From: Lachnospiraceae bacterium GAM79 | Lineage (GTDB): Bacteria; Bacillota; Clostridia; Lachnospirales; Lachnospiraceae | Direction of reading: 5' to 3' | Length of the DNA: 64,000 bases | Assembly (NCBI GenBank): GCA_020735665.1 | Contig: CP085928.1 | Span: forward strand, 1,192,001 to 1,256,000 | Shown here: one piece after another, positions 18,709-28,229 of the stretch | How the letters are laid out: the number at the start of each line of letters is the position of its first letter | Position numbering within the stretch: position 1 is the first letter of the stretch | Notes under the pieces: generated by a model | The model's input: only the letters and a program-made list of their open reading frames with translations | What the model was told of the DNA's origin: nothing | Database searches by the model: none | Translations under genes and position numbers: made by a program

Positions 18709-19362
18709 TTATTCTCCTAACATCTTCTTTGTCTGTTTTTTTAAATCTGCCGTAGCTGCCTCAATATCTGTCTGACCAAAGATCGCACTGATAACTGCGA
18801 TACCACAAATTCCGCTTTGACTTAATTCCACAACATTATCTCTGGTTATGCCGCCGATTGCAATAACCGGAATATGCACATGCTCACAGATTTCCTGTAA
18901 CATCTCAAAACTGACTTCTGTTGCATCATTCTTAGATCCGGTTGGAAATACCGCACCAACGCCCAGATAATCCGCTCCATGCTTTTCAGCCAGTTCTGCC
19001 TGTTCCACTGTCTGTGCGGATACTCCGATGATCTTATCGTCTCCCAGCACCTTTCTGACATCTAAGGCTTCCATATCCGACTGTCCGACATGCACACCAT
19101 CTGCACCAATCTTCTTTGCAAGCTCCACATTATCATTGATTACAAACGGCACCTTATATTCTTTGCATAATTTCTGGATCTCAAGAGCTTCCTGATAAAA
19201 TGCTTTATCATCCAGATTTTTTTCACGAAGCTGGATAAAGGTTGCTCCGCCTTTTAATGCTGCCTCAACCTGACTGATCAGAGTTGCCCCATTCAACCAA
19301 TGTCTATCTGTTACTGCATATAGCAAAAGCTCCTCCGGCTTTATATGTGTCTGCTTACTCAT
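18709..19362 (-). CDS. thiE: Thiamine-phosphate synthase
   Basis: Joins HMP-diphosphate and thiazole-phosphate to thiamine phosphate. The 217-aa TIM-barrel protein has the expected motifs YAVTDRHWL, IQLREKNLDDKAFYQEA, VPFVINDNVELAKKIGADGVHVGQ and GVGAVFPTGSKNDA, then PVIAIGGITRDN. I start at the ATG at 19360-19362; a GTG four codons upstream sits on top of the ribosome binding site and is less likely. It is 15 bases after the thiM stop. Confidence 0.95.
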   Translation of the reverse strand: MSKQTHIKPEELLLYAVTDRHWLNGATLISQVEAALKGGATFIQLREKNLDDKAFYQEALEIQKLCKEYKVPFVINDNVELAKKIGADGVHVGQSDMEALDVRKVLGDDKIIGVSAQTVEQAELAEKHGADYLGVGAVFPTGSKNDATEVSFEMLQEICEHVHIPVIAIGGITRDNVVELSQSGICGIAVISAIFGQTDIEAATADLKKQTKKMLGE

Positions 19363-19377
19363 AGCCTCGTTCACTCC

Positions 19378-20199
19378 TTATCTGATCTCATACTTTGCCA
19401 TACTGCAAAGCTTATCTGCATCCATATTATAGATTGCGTCAATAATGCGGTTTCTATAAGTTGAATTGCCATCTGTAGACTCCATATTCGCAAATCCGAC
19501 TTCTCCGGCAACTCCCATCAGTATAACGGCAGTTGCAGCAGCTTCCAGTTTGTTATCCGGATTTGCTGTCAGATAAGCTGTCATAAGACCGGACAACTGG
19601 CATCCGGTTCCTGTGATCTTACCCATCTCCGGTCTTCCGTTCCGAATCACATAACAGGTATCTGCATCTGCTACCAGATCGATTGCTCCTGTAACAGCGA
19701 TGATACAGCCAAGTTTTCCCGCAAATTTTTTCACAAAATCAACCGCCTGATCGAGAGTATCTTCTGTAACTGCATCAGCCACATCTGCATCTACGCCTTT
19801 TGTACTGCCGGAACCAAATGCAAGAGTCTTGATTTCTGATATATTTCCACGGATCACATCAAATTTTATCTCATTTAAAAGCTTCATCGCTGTCTCTGTA
19901 CGTAGTCTGCTGGCTCCTGCGCCCACCGGATCAAGCAGCACGGCATGTCCCAGCTCATTTGCCTTTTTGCCGGCAGCAAGCATGGATGGGATCGTATTCT
20001 TATTTAAGGTCCCAATATTAATATTTAAACCACCACAGATACCGGTGATATCTTCCACATCGTCAATATCATCTGCCATGATCGGACTTCCTCCACATGC
20101 CAGAAGCACATTTGCAACATCATTTACTGTTACATAATTCGTGATATTATGCACCAGCGGAGTTTTCGCCTTTACATTTTCAAAACACACCTTGATCAT
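19378..20199 (-). CDS. thiM: Hydroxyethylthiazole kinase
   Basis: Phosphorylates the salvaged thiazole alcohol to give the second substrate of ThiE. The 273-aa protein has PLVHNITNYVTVNDVANVLLACGGSPIM at its N-terminus, LDPVGAGAS, and the C-terminal ITGTGCQLSGL active-site loop. The ATG at 20197-20199 is preceded by AGGAGGT at seven bases; a longer frame reaches further up but has no better site. It is the first gene of the thi group. No TPP riboswitch consensus was found in the 215 bp upstream. Confidence 0.95.
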   Translation of the reverse strand: MIKVCFENVKAKTPLVHNITNYVTVNDVANVLLACGGSPIMADDIDDVEDITGICGGLNINIGTLNKNTIPSMLAAGKKANELGHAVLLDPVGAGASRLRTETAMKLLNEIKFDVIRGNISEIKTLAFGSGSTKGVDADVADAVTEDTLDQAVDFVKKFAGKLGCIIAVTGAIDLVADADTCYVIRNGRPEMGKITGTGCQLSGLMTAYLTANPDNKLEAAATAVILMGVAGEVGFANMESTDGNSTYRNRIIDAIYNMDADKLCSMAKYEIR

Positions 20200-20415
20200 T
20201 TTATCTACCTCCTGTAATAGCAGCTTAACTATACTCAGTTTTCTTCTCTTTTTCAACTATTTTACCTGAAAATGCTTTACCTTATCTGAGCTTCTCCTGT
20301 TAATCTATCTGTTTTTTGTTTGTAAATATTATACGCAAATTAGGAAATTTATAATTCATAGTAATTACTCTTTTTTCATAAAATACAGATGAACAAATAA
20401 ACCGGAGTTTTCCCT

Positions 20416-21396
20416 ATGAAGCATCCTGCCTTATCTATCCGCTCATTCTGCTTATATCCTGCTTTCATCCTGCTTGTTATCACACTCTGTCTGAATTCTT
20501 CATTTGTTTCCAAAAGTTTTGCAGAGGGTCTTGTACTGTGGTATAACAATCTGGTTCCTCTGCTGCTTCCTTTTCTTCTGATCTCAGGTTTCTTCCTGTC
20601 TATGATTGACTGGGAGCATCCAAACCGGGCAGGCTGTCTGATCCTGTTATTCTTATGCGGTCTGTTCTGCGGCTACCCGGTCGGTGCAATCGCTATAGGC
20701 AGGCTCTACAAAAATCAAGTTATATCAAAAGATTTCGCCCATGCCATTATGCCCCTCTGCAACAACATCAGCCCTATGTTTCTGATGGGATATGTCTGTA
20801 ACCGATATCTAAACGGGCAGATAAATACCATCACTGTTCTGGCAGTCATCTATCTGCCACAGATCTGCTATGCCATCCTGTACTATCTGTTATCCAAAAA
20901 GCAGTTATCTATTTTACATTTTAAGCCAATCAAAAAAACAGCTCATCTCTCTTCTGATGATCAACCAAATCACCGAATATATCTCTCTGAAACTGCAGGC
21001 ACTCTGTCCGAATATGCAACGGCACAGGATGATAACTATATGTCTTCTGTTATCGAAAACAGTATAACAACTATCACCATCATAGGAATCTATGTTGCCA
21101 TTTTCTCTGTTCTATATGATCTTGTAATCGCATTTACCGGAGGCATACCGATTCTTCATATTCTCGCCTGTTACCTTGAGATAACAAAGGGACTGTCGGA
21201 ATTATCTGCACTCTCCCTTTCTCATGTACAAAAAACAGCTTTGATCCTTTCTGTTACATCATTTGGCGGAATATCCTCCCTGTGCCAATCCATGCATATC
21301 CTAAAAGGTACAAAGCTGTCTTTTATATGCTATACATTTGGTAAATGTATCTGCGCAACGTTTAGTTATCTGATAATCTTGTTACTTTTAAGCTAA
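20416..21396 (+). CDS. Sporulation integral membrane protein, YlbJ-like
   Basis: 326-aa polytopic membrane protein with about eight hydrophobic segments. It carries YlbJ-family patterns: FAEGLVLWYNNLVPLLLPFLLISGFF near residue 35, LCGLFCGYPVGAIAIGRLYK near residue 80, and PLCNNISPMFLMGY near residue 113. YlbJ is a mother-cell-expressed membrane protein needed for normal spore formation in Bacillus. This copy is shorter than the Bacillus one because the central loop is reduced. It stands alone on the plus strand, between the thi operon and a convergent gene whose stop is only 13 bases away. CCGGAG precedes the ATG. Confidence 0.82.
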   Translation: MKHPALSIRSFCLYPAFILLVITLCLNSSFVSKSFAEGLVLWYNNLVPLLLPFLLISGFFLSMIDWEHPNRAGCLILLFLCGLFCGYPVGAIAIGRLYKNQVISKDFAHAIMPLCNNISPMFLMGYVCNRYLNGQINTITVLAVIYLPQICYAILYYLLSKKQLSILHFKPIKKTAHLSSDDQPNHRIYLSETAGTLSEYATAQDDNYMSSVIENSITTITIIGIYVAIFSVLYDLVIAFTGGIPILHILACYLEITKGLSELSALSLSHVQKTALILSVTSFGGISSLCQSMHILKGTKLSFICYTFGKCICATFSYLIILLLLS

Positions 21397-21409
21397 AATC
21401 CGACAATCT

Positions 21410-22135
21410 CTAGTCATCCAGAAAGTCATCGTCAAAATCATCATCTTCATCGTCTTCTTCATCATCGGAATACTCAGTCTTACCATATACATTATAATTC
21501 CGATCCTCTTCTGCAGTTACTTTCTCTTCCGGTACTGCCTGTGGATCATCCTCAGGAGCCGCAGCCTGCTGCGCTGCTCCGGTCATATTTGCAATATCTC
21601 CATTAATCTCATTTGTATTATTCAATACAATATCCAGATTTGACTGTAAGGACTGAATCAGGTTATCGTAATTTGCCTTTTCAGCCTCTAATGTTGCATT
21701 AATATAATTGCTGACCTCTGTAAGCTTATCCTTAGTGTAATACATAGAACCCAGACGGATCTCATTTGCATCTGCATTTGCTTCGTTTACAATCTGGTCA
21801 GCCTGACTTCTTGCCATATCTAAAATCTCATTTGCACGGATATTTGCAAGTTCAACTATCTGGCTCTGATCTACCAGCTTATTTGCCTCCGCAACAGATT
21901 CTGTGATAATAGAATCTGCTCTTGTTCTTGCATCTGCAAGGATAGCTTCTTTATTACGCATGATCTTTTTGCAACGCTCAATCTCATTTGGAAGCTTTAA
22001 CTTCAGTTCATTTAACATCTGTTCCAGATCATCCTTTGGAACAACGATCTTACTGGATGATAACGGCTGATACTTACAATTATCTATAAAAATCTCAATC
22101 TCAGAAATCATTTCCTCAATGCCTTTTTTTGCCAT
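21410..22135 (-). CDS. Coiled-coil protein related to ATP synthase subunit b/E-like 'ATPase' proteins
   Basis: 241 aa, unknown precise function. Residues about 35-190 form a long helix rich in Ala, Glu, Asn and Lys with ARTRADSIITESVAEANKL-type heptads, as in stalk-like and DivIVA-like proteins. After a Pro/Ala-rich linker the C-terminus ends in an extremely acidic tail (about 20 Asp/Glu in the last 25 residues). No membrane segment is seen. It is the last gene of the rsmD-coaD group, 13 bases after coaD. Databases often call such proteins ATPase, but no nucleotide-binding motif is present. Confidence 0.7.
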   Translation of the reverse strand: MAKKGIEEMISEIEIFIDNCKYQPLSSSKIVVPKDDLEQMLNELKLKLPNEIERCKKIMRNKEAILADARTRADSIITESVAEANKLVDQSQIVELANIRANEILDMARSQADQIVNEANADANEIRLGSMYYTKDKLTEVSNYINATLEAEKANYDNLIQSLQSNLDIVLNNTNEINGDIANMTGAAQQAAAPEDDPQAVPEEKVTAEEDRNYNVYGKTEYSDDEEDDEDDDFDDDFLDD

Positions 22136-22148
22136 GACTTATTTCCTC

Positions 22149-22634
22149 CTAAAATGCTCTGTTATATTTTTCTTTTATACGATCGACAACTTCTATTGGA
22201 ACAAACTGTGTAACATCTACCCCATATCTTGCATACTCCTTCACGATACTGGAACTCAGATATGCATATTCAATACTCGTTGTCAAAAATACGGTGTCAA
22301 TCTCCGGTGCAACTTTACGATTACTCTGTGCAATCTGCAATTCATATTCAAAATCTGTTACAGCTCTTAAGCCTCTGATAATCGTTTTTACACCATTCTG
22401 TCTGGCAAAATCAATCAGCAGTCCCCCAAAGCTCTCAACACGAACATTCGGTATATCTGACACCACTTCAGACAACATATTAACACGTTCTTTTACAGAA
22501 AACAATGGAGTTTTTGAAGTATTGTTCAAAACGCCGATGATCACTTCATCAAACATCTCCGCAGAGCGTTTAATCACATCCAAATGCCCCAATGTGACCG
22601 GGTCAAAACTTCCCGGATAAATTGCACTACTCAT
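22149..22634 (-). CDS. coaD: Pantetheine-phosphate adenylyltransferase (PPAT)
   Basis: Fourth step of coenzyme A synthesis: adenylates 4'-phosphopantetheine. The 161-aa protein has the nucleotidyltransferase signature [16 protein letters not shown] (residues 6-21, with the TxGH motif), [16 protein letters not shown] and the C-terminal SSSIVKEYA. It lies one base after rsmD, a gene order common in Firmicutes. Confidence 0.97.
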   Translation of the reverse strand: MSSAIYPGSFDPVTLGHLDVIKRSAEMFDEVIIGVLNNTSKTPLFSVKERVNMLSEVVSDIPNVRVESFGGLLIDFARQNGVKTIIRGLRAVTDFEYELQIAQSNRKVAPEIDTVFLTTSIEYAYLSSSIVKEYARYGVDVTQFVPIEVVDRIKEKYNRAF

Positions 22635-22635
22635 T

Positions 22636-23193
22636 TTATAAAATCTCCTGTATAAATGTATGTTTATTCGTCTTATACTTCTTCACACGATCGATTTCGA
22701 ATCCTATATCTGTTAAATAATCATATTCTGTATTCAGATCCGATTCAACAATGATCCATGTGTTTTTATCAACAATACCTGAAGACGCAAGACGGTTCAA
22801 TACCTGTTTTTCTAATAATTTTCCATATGGAGGATCCATAAATATAATATCAAACACAAGTCCTGACCGTTCCAGACTGTCAATCGCCGCAACACAGTCT
22901 CCTGTGATGACCCTGGCCTTGTCTTTTAATCCGGTAAATTCCAGATTGCGGTTAATGCAGTCTACTGCCTTCCGATTCTGTTCTACAAGGACTGCCTGCT
23001 TTGCTCCACGACTCAATGCTTCGATCGCGATCGCCCCGCTTCCACTGAACAGATCCAGGAATGTACAATCCGGCAATTCTCTCGATATGATATTAAATAA
23101 GGTCTCTTTGATCCGGTCTGTTGTCGGTCTGGTATCCATCGTGTCGATCGTTTCCAAACGAAGACTTCTGGCAGTTCCCGCTATTACTCTCAT
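22636..23193 (-). CDS. rsmD: 16S rRNA (guanine966-N2)-methyltransferase RsmD
   Basis: Methylates G966 of 16S rRNA using S-adenosylmethionine. The 185-aa protein has [31 protein letters not shown], the SAM-binding [19 protein letters not shown] and the catalytic DPPYG ([10 protein letters not shown]). A promoter is visible directly upstream, so rsmD-coaD-coiled-coil gene form an operon. Confidence 0.97.
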   Translation of the reverse strand: MRVIAGTARSLRLETIDTMDTRPTTDRIKETLFNIISRELPDCTFLDLFSGSGAIAIEALSRGAKQAVLVEQNRKAVDCINRNLEFTGLKDKARVITGDCVAAIDSLERSGLVFDIIFMDPPYGKLLEKQVLNRLASSGIVDKNTWIIVESDLNTEYDYLTDIGFEIDRVKKYKTNKHTFIQEIL

Positions 23194-23231
23194 AAATCAT
23201 GATCTCCCATAGGTTGTTAAAATCTTTTTTT

Positions 23232-23259
23232 ATTGTATATATTTCATCCCTTTTGTCAA
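23232..23259 (-). promoter_or_regulatory. rsmD: Sigma-A-type promoter for rsmD-coaD
   Basis: Minus strand TTGACA (23254-23259), 16-base spacer, TACAAT (23232-23237). The -35 box overlaps the stop codon of the upstream cellulase gene. Confidence 0.65.
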
Positions 23260-24884
23260 TAGGAACTCTCAATTTTTTCCTTAATATACCTTCCGCTGTC
23301 TGACAGATCATCATCTGTAAAGCCACTTTTCTTTGTACAGGAGGAATCAAATAATGACGATGTCTCGGCTTTATTTGAAATATTCCATGCCGCATAGCTT
23401 AGATTCTTATCATCGATCAGATCAAACCATGCATCGGACTGATCATAATCAATCGAACCGTTTCCTGATGCATCACACAAGCCAAACTCCGATACAAAAA
23501 CCGGGAGTCCGGAATCAAGTGCAGACTGAACCTTATTTCTCAGATCATCCTTATGGGTTGCGGCATAGAAATGAACCGCATACATCAGATTTGTCTGATC
23601 TGTGATCGGATCTGCAGCTGCCACGTCTACATCCTGACTCCAAGTTGGTGTTCCGACAATGATAATAGCATCCGGCGCATTTTTTCGTATGATCGGGATG
23701 ATCGTTTCCGCATAGCTCTTTACGGAATCCCAGGTTGTTCCCCCATTAGGTTCATTTGCGATCTCATAGATCACATTTCCGTAAGAAGCATATTTCTTTG
23801 ATATCCGATCAAAGAAATCCTTTGCATCATCTATATGCATATTCGGGTCATTGTCATTTAAAATATGCCAGTCAATGATCGCATACAGTCCAAGATCCGT
23901 TGCTGCATCAACACCTTTTCCAAGAAGCTCCTCGATCTCTGATTTATTTCCGCCGGAACAATATCCATAGGAATCTCCTGTATCTGTATACATCGCAAAA
24001 CGCACCAGATTGATACCAAAGGAATCTTTGAAATACTGATAGGTGTCCTTACTTACAAAATCAGCAAACCAGGTAAGTCCGTGTGTACTGACACCTTTTA
24101 ACCGGAATTTACTGCCGGATGCATCCACCAGATCCGTTCCCGATACTGCAAGTTTTCCATGTACCTTATACGGATCATCTTCTTTTTTACCGATTTTGCT
24201 GTCGGTGACCTTATCGCTGCCGGACTGATCTTTTTTATCGCTGTCAGCGGACTGCCCATCTGTCTGAGCTGCATTCTCATCATTTTTCTGCTGATCATCG
24301 CCGGTGACAGTTGTTACTTCTTTTCCTGCGATCATCAATGTACAACGAACAGGCTTCACATCCGATGCTGACAAATTATATCCAAAATCAATGCTGCCAC
24401 CAGCCGGTATCTCCTCATTATAGCTTTCTGCGGTTACATGAACCACCGATCCATCTGCCGTATACTTTCCATTCCAGAGCTGGTCGATCGTTACTTTCCC
24501 GGAAAATTCCAGATCAACGCTCCAATCCGTTGCAGCTTTATCGGTCTTATTATAGATCGTGACCGTCTCTGTAGCGGCTGTCATCCCGTTATTTTCCCAT
24601 GTACTTCCAACCGTTACTTCTGCATATAAGGTCTTCTTGTCATCTGTCGACTTCTGAGTATCGGATGCACCCTTTTCTTTCTTTTGATCAGCGCCATCCT
24701 CAGCCTTTTGCTCCGTATCCTGCCCGGATCCCTCTATCACAGCTTCTGTTCCGGCATTCTTCTGTCCGTCCGGATAATTATTTTTCCGACTTTTTGTCAC
24801 CAGTATAACTGACAGTGCCACAACAGCCGCTGCAAGTACTATGATGACTCCCCATAATACAATCGTCTTTTTCTTCTGGTTCAT
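23256..24884 (-). CDS. Membrane-anchored endoglucanase: CBM2 + glycoside hydrolase family 5
   Basis: 542-aa extracellular beta-glucanase, probably a cellulase. Order: an uncleaved-looking membrane segment at residues 8-30; a Gln/Asp/Lys-rich linker; a family 2 carbohydrate-binding module at about 85-195 (spaced Trp at 96, 121 and 137, and the pattern VTIYNKTDKAATDWSVDLEF); a second acidic linker; then the GH5 catalytic domain from about 240. The acid/base Glu lies in IANEPNGG (Glu378) and the nucleophile in VSEFG (Glu466); RFAMYTD and WHI fit subfamily 2. It sits among housekeeping genes without other polysaccharide genes. Substrate is inferred from family membership. Confidence 0.92.
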   Translation of the reverse strand: MNQKKKTIVLWGVIIVLAAAVVALSVILVTKSRKNNYPDGQKNAGTEAVIEGSGQDTEQKAEDGADQKKEKGASDTQKSTDDKKTLYAEVTVGSTWENNGMTAATETVTIYNKTDKAATDWSVDLEFSGKVTIDQLWNGKYTADGSVVHVTAESYNEEIPAGGSIDFGYNLSASDVKPVRCTLMIAGKEVTTVTGDDQQKNDENAAQTDGQSADSDKKDQSGSDKVTDSKIGKKEDDPYKVHGKLAVSGTDLVDASGSKFRLKGVSTHGLTWFADFVSKDTYQYFKDSFGINLVRFAMYTDTGDSYGYCSGGNKSEIEELLGKGVDAATDLGLYAIIDWHILNDNDPNMHIDDAKDFFDRISKKYASYGNVIYEIANEPNGGTTWDSVKSYAETIIPIIRKNAPDAIIIVGTPTWSQDVDVAAADPITDQTNLMYAVHFYAATHKDDLRNKVQSALDSGLPVFVSEFGLCDASGNGSIDYDQSDAWFDLIDDKNLSYAAWNISNKAETSSLFDSSCTKKSGFTDDDLSDSGRYIKEKIESSY

Positions 24885-24902
24885 TTTTGCACTACTCCCT
24901 TT

Positions 24903-26153
24903 TTATTTGCCTTTTTCATTCACCCTTTTATTCTGTCCTGATGCCGCTTTCATTTCTCGTATAACATGGCTGTCCACTTCTCCGGCTCCATATCGGATCT
25001 GTTCATATATAACAGAAATACCCTCTACATTTCCAACCTCCGTCTCTGTTATCTCCTGCCTGATATCTTCACAGGTCATCCGTTTGTTAAGTGTGATCAC
25101 ATCCTTATATCGCAGGATCGACTTCTTATAAATTTTTCTTGCCCGTTCTTCAGCTGTCAACCTGTGCATTATGCGTCTATCTGTTATACGTTCTTTATAT
25201 TGCCTCGGTTCTTCGGCGATAAGCTCGATCACATCATCTGCATGGCTTCTCGGTTTCAAAAGGAAACGAATCACCTGCAACAATATCCGTACCAGAAAGA
25301 ATATCAGAAGAAGAACTACAAATACCTTTAATATCAAGGTAAATACATCATATCCCTTTACACTGTTCTGATAATATTCATTTAAGGTATCCTGATAATC
25401 GAGACCGGTTGCTGCCGTTCCTCCCTTCGTAAGCAGCGTCAGCACAAATACCCATATGACCATGATCGCACCAAATACTGTCTGAACCACCTTTGCAAAT
25501 GCACGCGCAAGTACATTTACAAACCCGGACAGATCAAGGAAACGACAGGCTCCCATTAATAACAACACAAGCACTGCAAGGAATAATACAACCCTGCCAT
25601 TTATAACTGCGATATCCCGGATGGATTGCTCCGATATTTCTGTTGTCTGTGAGATATAGCGTTTCAACCCCTGTATATACCGGATCATCATATATATAGC
25701 CATAAGTAATGCAACTGCAATATAAGACAGGTTCGACAAAACAGACAGTTTCATGCCGATACTTGCAAAATAAATAATAATTCCTGCTAAGATCGATGGC
25801 CATGGTTCGCTCATATCTGTAAGTCCGGAGCCTCTCTTTGCATAAGCAACCGCACATGGCAGCAGATACCCGATATCATAAATCCCTGTAACCATTCGGA
25901 TCCATACTGTGCCCGGCAAGATAACTAAAAGTCCCGCAAGCACCAGATGTCCAATGGTAAGTAATATATGATTCGGTGCAAAATCTCTGATCAGATAGGA
26001 CAACAGAAATATTCCTGCGATCCAAATGGCATCCGTAAACCGCGGATCTTGTCTCATAAATATCATGCAGAATGTATACATGAACAATTCCGCCGCTACC
26101 ACCTCATAAAGATAACGTAATCCTCGCTCCGCCCAATATATCTTATGTGTCAT
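24903..26153 (-). CDS. Multi-pass membrane protein with DUF4129-like C-terminus
   Basis: 416 aa; nine or ten hydrophobic segments fill residues 10-300, and a cytosolic C-terminal part holds YKKSILRYKDVITLNKRMTCEDIRQEI, which resembles the DUF4129 tail usually found behind transglutaminase domains. No transglutaminase Cys-His-Asp core is visible. It overlaps the DUF58 gene by 11 bases and is third in the MoxR-DUF58-membrane protein operon. In that position other Clostridia carry a transglutaminase-like membrane protein, so this may be a version that has lost the enzymatic domain. Confidence 0.72.
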   Translation of the reverse strand: MTHKIYWAERGLRYLYEVVAAELFMYTFCMIFMRQDPRFTDAIWIAGIFLLSYLIRDFAPNHILLTIGHLVLAGLLVILPGTVWIRMVTGIYDIGYLLPCAVAYAKRGSGLTDMSEPWPSILAGIIIYFASIGMKLSVLSNLSYIAVALLMAIYMMIRYIQGLKRYISQTTEISEQSIRDIAVINGRVVLFLAVLVLLLMGACRFLDLSGFVNVLARAFAKVVQTVFGAIMVIWVFVLTLLTKGGTAATGLDYQDTLNEYYQNSVKGYDVFTLILKVFVVLLLIFFLVRILLQVIRFLLKPRSHADDVIELIAEEPRQYKERITDRRIMHRLTAEERARKIYKKSILRYKDVITLNKRMTCEDIRQEITETEVGNVEGISVIYEQIRYGAGEVDSHVIREMKAASGQNKRVNEKGK

Positions 26154-27264
26154 TTAACTCTACCTCCATTCCATGAAGATAAGGTCTGATATCATCGCAC
26201 CCCTGTATATTCAGATATGGAACTATCATATAAATATTCTTTCCTTTTTCAGCCATATGATCAAGTTCATTCAGCAAATCCTTTTTATGGTATGCAGATA
26301 CGATCAGATATGTTGTATTACTGTCTACATCTGTCACTTCCTGCTTCAAGACTTCAACAAATCTATCAATTCCGGCATTTTCCGTTATCCGTGCCAGATA
26401 TTTATCAACCGTAAATCGATGTTCTCCGGAAGAACCAAAATCCACCCATTCCACCTCACCGGATAACAGATCATATCCATTTGCCCGTATCATGACAGGA
26501 ATCCGGTTATCCAGAAAGTAAGATGCTGCCGTGGATGCTATACTGATACACATTTCCTGTATATAATGAACTCTTATCATGGTGTTCGGCTCCAGGCAGA
26601 CAAGTATCTTCACCCTCTGTTCTGCCGTGTGCTCATATACATTTACCATCAGGTCGTCGCATCTGGCTGTTGCTTTCCAGTTAATGCTCTTTCTCGGGTC
26701 TCCCACACTGTAAGTCCGCAGGCCGGAAAAAGCAAACGGATCCGGAAAAAGACTTCTCCTTGATGTCAGATCACCCAACATACCATCTAAGACCGTATCA
26801 AGCTGTATATTAGAAAGTTTTTCAGGGAAAACATACAGATATGCCTGATTTTCTACAGACAGCGCAAATGTCTTCGACATCAGAAAATCCTTTGCCATCA
26901 GCTTTACAGCACTGATAAAAAACAAACCTCGCTCTTTCGCCGTAAATGAAAGCTTTCTGACTACCTTCCGGTTTCCCATAATCGAAAACGGATCATTTCT
27001 ATGATAAAAATCCGTAACAACCGCATTCTCATTTTCCTGAAACTGTAAGGATCTCGCTGTGGAAAACTTCACATGTAAAGTTGTAAGAGGCAGCATCTTT
27101 CGATTTGTAATTGTCTCTGTTATCCCTGATTTATCGCCAATCTCCAGATACCTGTCATCAAAATCCAGATCAAGAGAAAGCCCCTGATCCCAGTATTTGC
27201 GGTAAATAACAGTCTGTCCGAGATAGATCACCAGAAAACACAATACTGCTATCAGTATCTCCAT
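26143..27264 (-). CDS. DUF58 domain protein (MoxR-associated, VWA-like)
   Basis: 373 aa. Two hydrophobic N-terminal stretches are followed by a beta-rich region and the DUF58 signature GLRTYSVGDPRKSINWKATAR at about residue 195. Members work with MoxR AAA+ ATPases, probably as chaperone or cell-envelope assembly factors. The ATG at 27262-27264 follows GGGAG and lies one base after the moxR stop. It overlaps the next gene. Confidence 0.87.
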   Translation of the reverse strand: MEILIAVLCFLVIYLGQTVIYRKYWDQGLSLDLDFDDRYLEIGDKSGITETITNRKMLPLTTLHVKFSTARSLQFQENENAVVTDFYHRNDPFSIMGNRKVVRKLSFTAKERGLFFISAVKLMAKDFLMSKTFALSVENQAYLYVFPEKLSNIQLDTVLDGMLGDLTSRRSLFPDPFAFSGLRTYSVGDPRKSINWKATARCDDLMVNVYEHTAEQRVKILVCLEPNTMIRVHYIQEMCISIASTAASYFLDNRIPVMIRANGYDLLSGEVEWVDFGSSGEHRFTVDKYLARITENAGIDRFVEVLKQEVTDVDSNTTYLIVSAYHKKDLLNELDHMAEKGKNIYMIVPYLNIQGCDDIRPYLHGMEVELNDT

Positions 27265-27265
27265 A

Positions 27266-28216
27266 TTAATTCTCCCAATCTTCAACCGGAACAGCGATCT
27301 GATCGACCAGTTCCCTGATCACTGCCTTTTCCTTTTTCTCATCCATGTGTCCTGCCATGATCACACGATGTGCCAGAACATACGGTGCCATATACCGGAC
27401 GTCATCCGGACGGACAAAGGTTCTGCCCTCCATAGCAGCATATGCCTGCGACAGACGAAGAAGCCCTACCGTGCCTCTGGAGCTTGCACCAACCTGTATC
27501 CGGCTGTTATTCCTGGTCGCAAGGATCATGTCTGCTATATATTCCTTTACGCAAGGATGAACAAAAACTTCTCTGACCGCTTCCTGCATCGTCTTTATAT
27601 GATCTGTATCACAGACCGTCTGAAGTGTATCAAACGGATTCTCAGACATAAAACGATCCATGATCGAAACCTCTGTAGCCTTTGAATTATCTCCCATGGA
27701 GATCTTTATAAGGAAACGATCAAGCTGGGCTTCCGGAAGCGGGTATGTACCGGTCGTCTCGATCGGATTCTCTGTTGCAATAACAAAAAACGGTGCTTCA
27801 AGCCTATGACTTTCTCCATCGATCGTCACCTGCTGCTCTTCCATTGCCTCAAGCAGACTGGACTGTGTTCTCGGTGTTGCACGATTGATCTCATCTGCAA
27901 GCAGGATATTTGTAAATACAGGTCCCTTCACCAATACAAAATCTTCTGATTTACGATTATAGATACTTAAACCTGTAATATCGGATGGCATAAGATCAGG
28001 TGTGAACTGAACTCTCTTAAACTGTCCTCCGATGCTTTTGGCAAATGTCTTTGCTAAAAGTGTCTTACCGGTTCCCGGTCTGTCCTCCACCAGTACATGA
28101 CCTCCCGCAAAAAGTGCAGCCAGTATCACACGTATCTCCTTCTCTCTGCCGATCAGTACTCTCGATATATTCTCACAGATCTTATCTGCCTGTTCTTTTA
28201 CCTCTGCTATCTTCAT
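27266..28216 (-). CDS. MoxR-family AAA+ ATPase
   Basis: 316 aa. Walker A lies in VEDRPGTGKTLLAK (about 44-56), Walker B in NILLADEINRA (about 103-113), and the sensor and arginine region in VIATENPIETTGTYPLPEAQLDRFL. MoxR ATPases couple ATP hydrolysis to maturation of partner complexes; the adjacent DUF58 protein is the usual partner. I chose the ATG at 28214-28216 with AAGGAG nine bases upstream, 13 bases after the recG stop; an upstream in-frame ATG would overlap recG. The usual Val in EDVPG is Arg here. Confidence 0.93.
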   Translation of the reverse strand: MKIAEVKEQADKICENISRVLIGREKEIRVILAALFAGGHVLVEDRPGTGKTLLAKTFAKSIGGQFKRVQFTPDLMPSDITGLSIYNRKSEDFVLVKGPVFTNILLADEINRATPRTQSSLLEAMEEQQVTIDGESHRLEAPFFVIATENPIETTGTYPLPEAQLDRFLIKISMGDNSKATEVSIMDRFMSENPFDTLQTVCDTDHIKTMQEAVREVFVHPCVKEYIADMILATRNNSRIQVGASSRGTVGLLRLSQAYAAMEGRTFVRPDDVRYMAPYVLAHRVIMAGHMDEKKEKAVIRELVDQIAVPVEDWEN

Positions 28217-28229
28217 CGTTCTAATCTCC

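Noticed and set aside
20200-20415. Possible TPP riboswitch before thiM
   Set aside because: The CTGAGA and ACCTGATCTGG-type core motifs are absent on the minus strand.
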